64,000 bases of DNA from assembly GCF_009735585.1 (NCBI RefSeq), contig NZ_VJVW01000001.1, forward strand, positions 543,698 through 607,697, in the 5' to 3' direction. The notes beneath the pieces are model-generated. The model was not told the origin of the DNA. It saw only the letters and a list, made by a program, of their open reading frames with translations, and did no database searches. Positions 62,884 through 64,000 of the stretch are shown here, in pieces (position 1 is the stretch's first letter; each line of letters starts with the position of its first letter). A program made the position numbers and the translations under genes. The stretch is from Christiangramia aestuarii. Lineage in GTDB: Bacteria > Bacteroidota > Bacteroidia > Flavobacteriales > Flavobacteriaceae.

Positions 62884-64000
62884 ATGACCCAAAAATTACA
62901 ATATAAAAAATTTCTAATCCCTTTATTCCTTTTTATAATCCTGGGGCCCTTAAAAGTTTCAGCCCAGGAAAAACCAAGCCTGGACATAGGCGGTGCTTTA
63001 AGGTTCAATTATAACCTATCTTCCTGGAAGGATGCGCAAAAAGATCGTGGCGGAGATTTTGGTTATGACATGTTCCGTATAAACGTGAACGGCACTTATG
63101 GGGATTTCTATATAGATGCTGAATACAGGTGGTATTCAGAGGCTTTTGGAGGCAGCTTTCTCAAGCAGGCCTGGGTAGGTTACCGCTTCGACGAAAAGAA
63201 CGAACTTCAGGTAGGCTTAAGCCAGGTTCCTTTTGGGATACAACAATACAATTCTAATAACTGGTTCTTTAATCTCACCTATTATATGGGACTGGAAGAT
63301 GACCATGACATGGGCGTAAAATTCCTCCATGAAGGTGAAAAATTTGAATATGATATCGCATTCTATAAGAATGCCGAGGAATTGCGTTTTGGCAATACTA
63401 CAGAGGCCAGCAGCTCCCGATATTCTTACGACGTGGTGGGCAGGAACAAGGAAGCCAACCAGGTAAACGGAAAGATCATTTATAAGATCGGGGAGGATTT
63501 TAAACATCGGTTCGGTGCCTCGGCCCAGTTTGGCGGACTTTACAATCTTGATACTGAAAAAATGGGTACGCATAGCGGCCTTGCCCTGCATTACGAATTC
63601 TTTGTAAAGAACTGGAATTTAAAGCTGCAGGCAATGAAAATAGATCATGACCCCGAGAATGCCGAGGGTGAGACCAATGAGATCATACAAATGGGAGCTT
63701 ACGGCGCACCATATGCTGTAGCTTCAGATTTTAATATTTATACCCTGGCCATTTCCAAGAGCGTACCTGTAAAATTAGGTCCGGTCTCCAACCTTGAGTT
63801 CTATAATGACTTCGGTTTTATGGATAAGGATGTGGACAGTTTTGAGGATAGCTTTATGAATGTTACCGGCGTGCTGGTAACCGCCGGAAAGCTATACACC
63901 TATATAGATTACGCCGCGGGGTATAACCAATCCTGGCTAGGCGGAAATTTCGTGGACGATTTTGCGGAAGGAAATCCCAATGCCAAATGGGAAGCCAGAT
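62884..64000 (+). CDS. OprO/OprP-type porin, copy 2, cut by the window edge
   Basis: The first 372 codons are visible; the end lies just outside, probably within about ten residues. The signal peptide ends KVSAQ at about residue 28. The mature part mirrors copy 1 strand by strand: SLDIGGALRFNYNLSSWKD, GGDFGYDMFRINVNG, VGLSQVPFGIQQYNSNNWFF, a VVGRNKEANQ/NGKIIYK block and YIDYAAGYNQSWLGG. The two share roughly 55-60% residues by eye. The short gap suggests one transcript. It is a tandem duplicate that may have diverged in selectivity. Confidence 0.87.
   Translation, partial: MTQKLQYKKFLIPLFLFIILGPLKVSAQEKPSLDIGGALRFNYNLSSWKDAQKDRGGDFGYDMFRINVNGTYGDFYIDAEYRWYSEAFGGSFLKQAWVGYRFDEKNELQVGLSQVPFGIQQYNSNNWFFNLTYYMGLEDDHDMGVKFLHEGEKFEYDIAFYKNAEELRFGNTTEASSSRYSYDVVGRNKEANQVNGKIIYKIGEDFKHRFGASAQFGGLYNLDTEKMGTHSGLALHYEFFVKNWNLKLQAMKIDHDPENAEGETNEIIQMGAYGAPYAVASDFNIYTLAISKSVPVKLGPVSNLEFYNDFGFMDKDVDSFEDSFMNVTGVLVTAGKLYTYIDYAAGYNQSWLGGNFVDDFAEGNPNAKWEAR

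Overview
The window is chromosomal DNA of a marine-type member of the Flavobacteriaceae (Bacteroidota), most likely close to Gramella/Christiangramella. This placement is an inference from several signals. Promoters follow the Bacteroidota pattern TTG-N19/20-TAnnTTTG. There is a complete zeaxanthin-type carotenoid operon. Many lipoproteins end their signal peptide in a cysteine followed by acidic residues. The window also encodes a PUR-alpha-like DUF3276 protein, a long NusB, leucine dehydrogenase, a TonB-dependent receptor and three DUF6090 proteins. No rRNA, CRISPR array, transposase, phage or plasmid gene was seen. Genes are dense on both strands, and most convergent pairs share a clear bidirectional terminator.

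Layout. 1-4.8 kb: start of a YkgJ-type cysteine-cluster gene, two methyltransferases, two lipoproteins (a metzincin-like protein and an FKBP with a calcium-binding-type tail), an S4 RNA-binding protein, a phosphoribosyltransferase and shikimate kinase. 4.9-5.3 kb: two identical tRNA-Lys genes, then tRNA-Leu. 5.5-10.4 kb: a MerR/B12-domain regulator heading crtI-crtB-crtZ-crtY, which together convert phytoene precursors to zeaxanthin. 10.4-20.3 kb: housekeeping genes (aconitase, MoxR ATPase, two SurA-like periplasmic chaperones, Skp/OmpH, IMP dehydrogenase) and an 80-residue cysteine-repeat protein. 20.3-26.5 kb: a four-gene iron-uptake-type operon (DUF4856 lipoprotein, imelysin, HTTM protein, FecA-like receptor) with a canonical promoter and an adjacent 25-bp palindrome.

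26.5-46.3 kb: core metabolism and envelope genes: HMG-CoA lyase, LysE, PyrD, PepT, YajC, NusB, leucine dehydrogenase, an ABC exporter, an M14 peptidase, a TrkH/TrkA potassium system, redoxins, a cyclophilin-FKBP fusion and an exported amidohydrolase. 46.5-50.2 kb: an accessory island of three full DUF6090 membrane proteins plus a truncated fourth copy, surrounding a Tat-exported threonine-aldolase-like enzyme. 50.3-56.0 kb: a plugless outer-membrane barrel, a 1006-residue TPR protein and divergent ftsE. 56.3-64 kb: polyphosphate glucokinase, YgjV-like protein, TypA, a CHRD-like lipoprotein, DinB, KdsA and two tandem OprO/OprP-type porins, the second cut by the window edge.

The best candidates for something not well described are the DUF6090/threonine-aldolase island, the possible B12-dependent light control of the crt operon, the DUF4856-imelysin-HTTM-receptor operon with its palindrome, and the duplicated four-cysteine mini-protein. 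All family assignments were made by eye from motifs; no database search was run.
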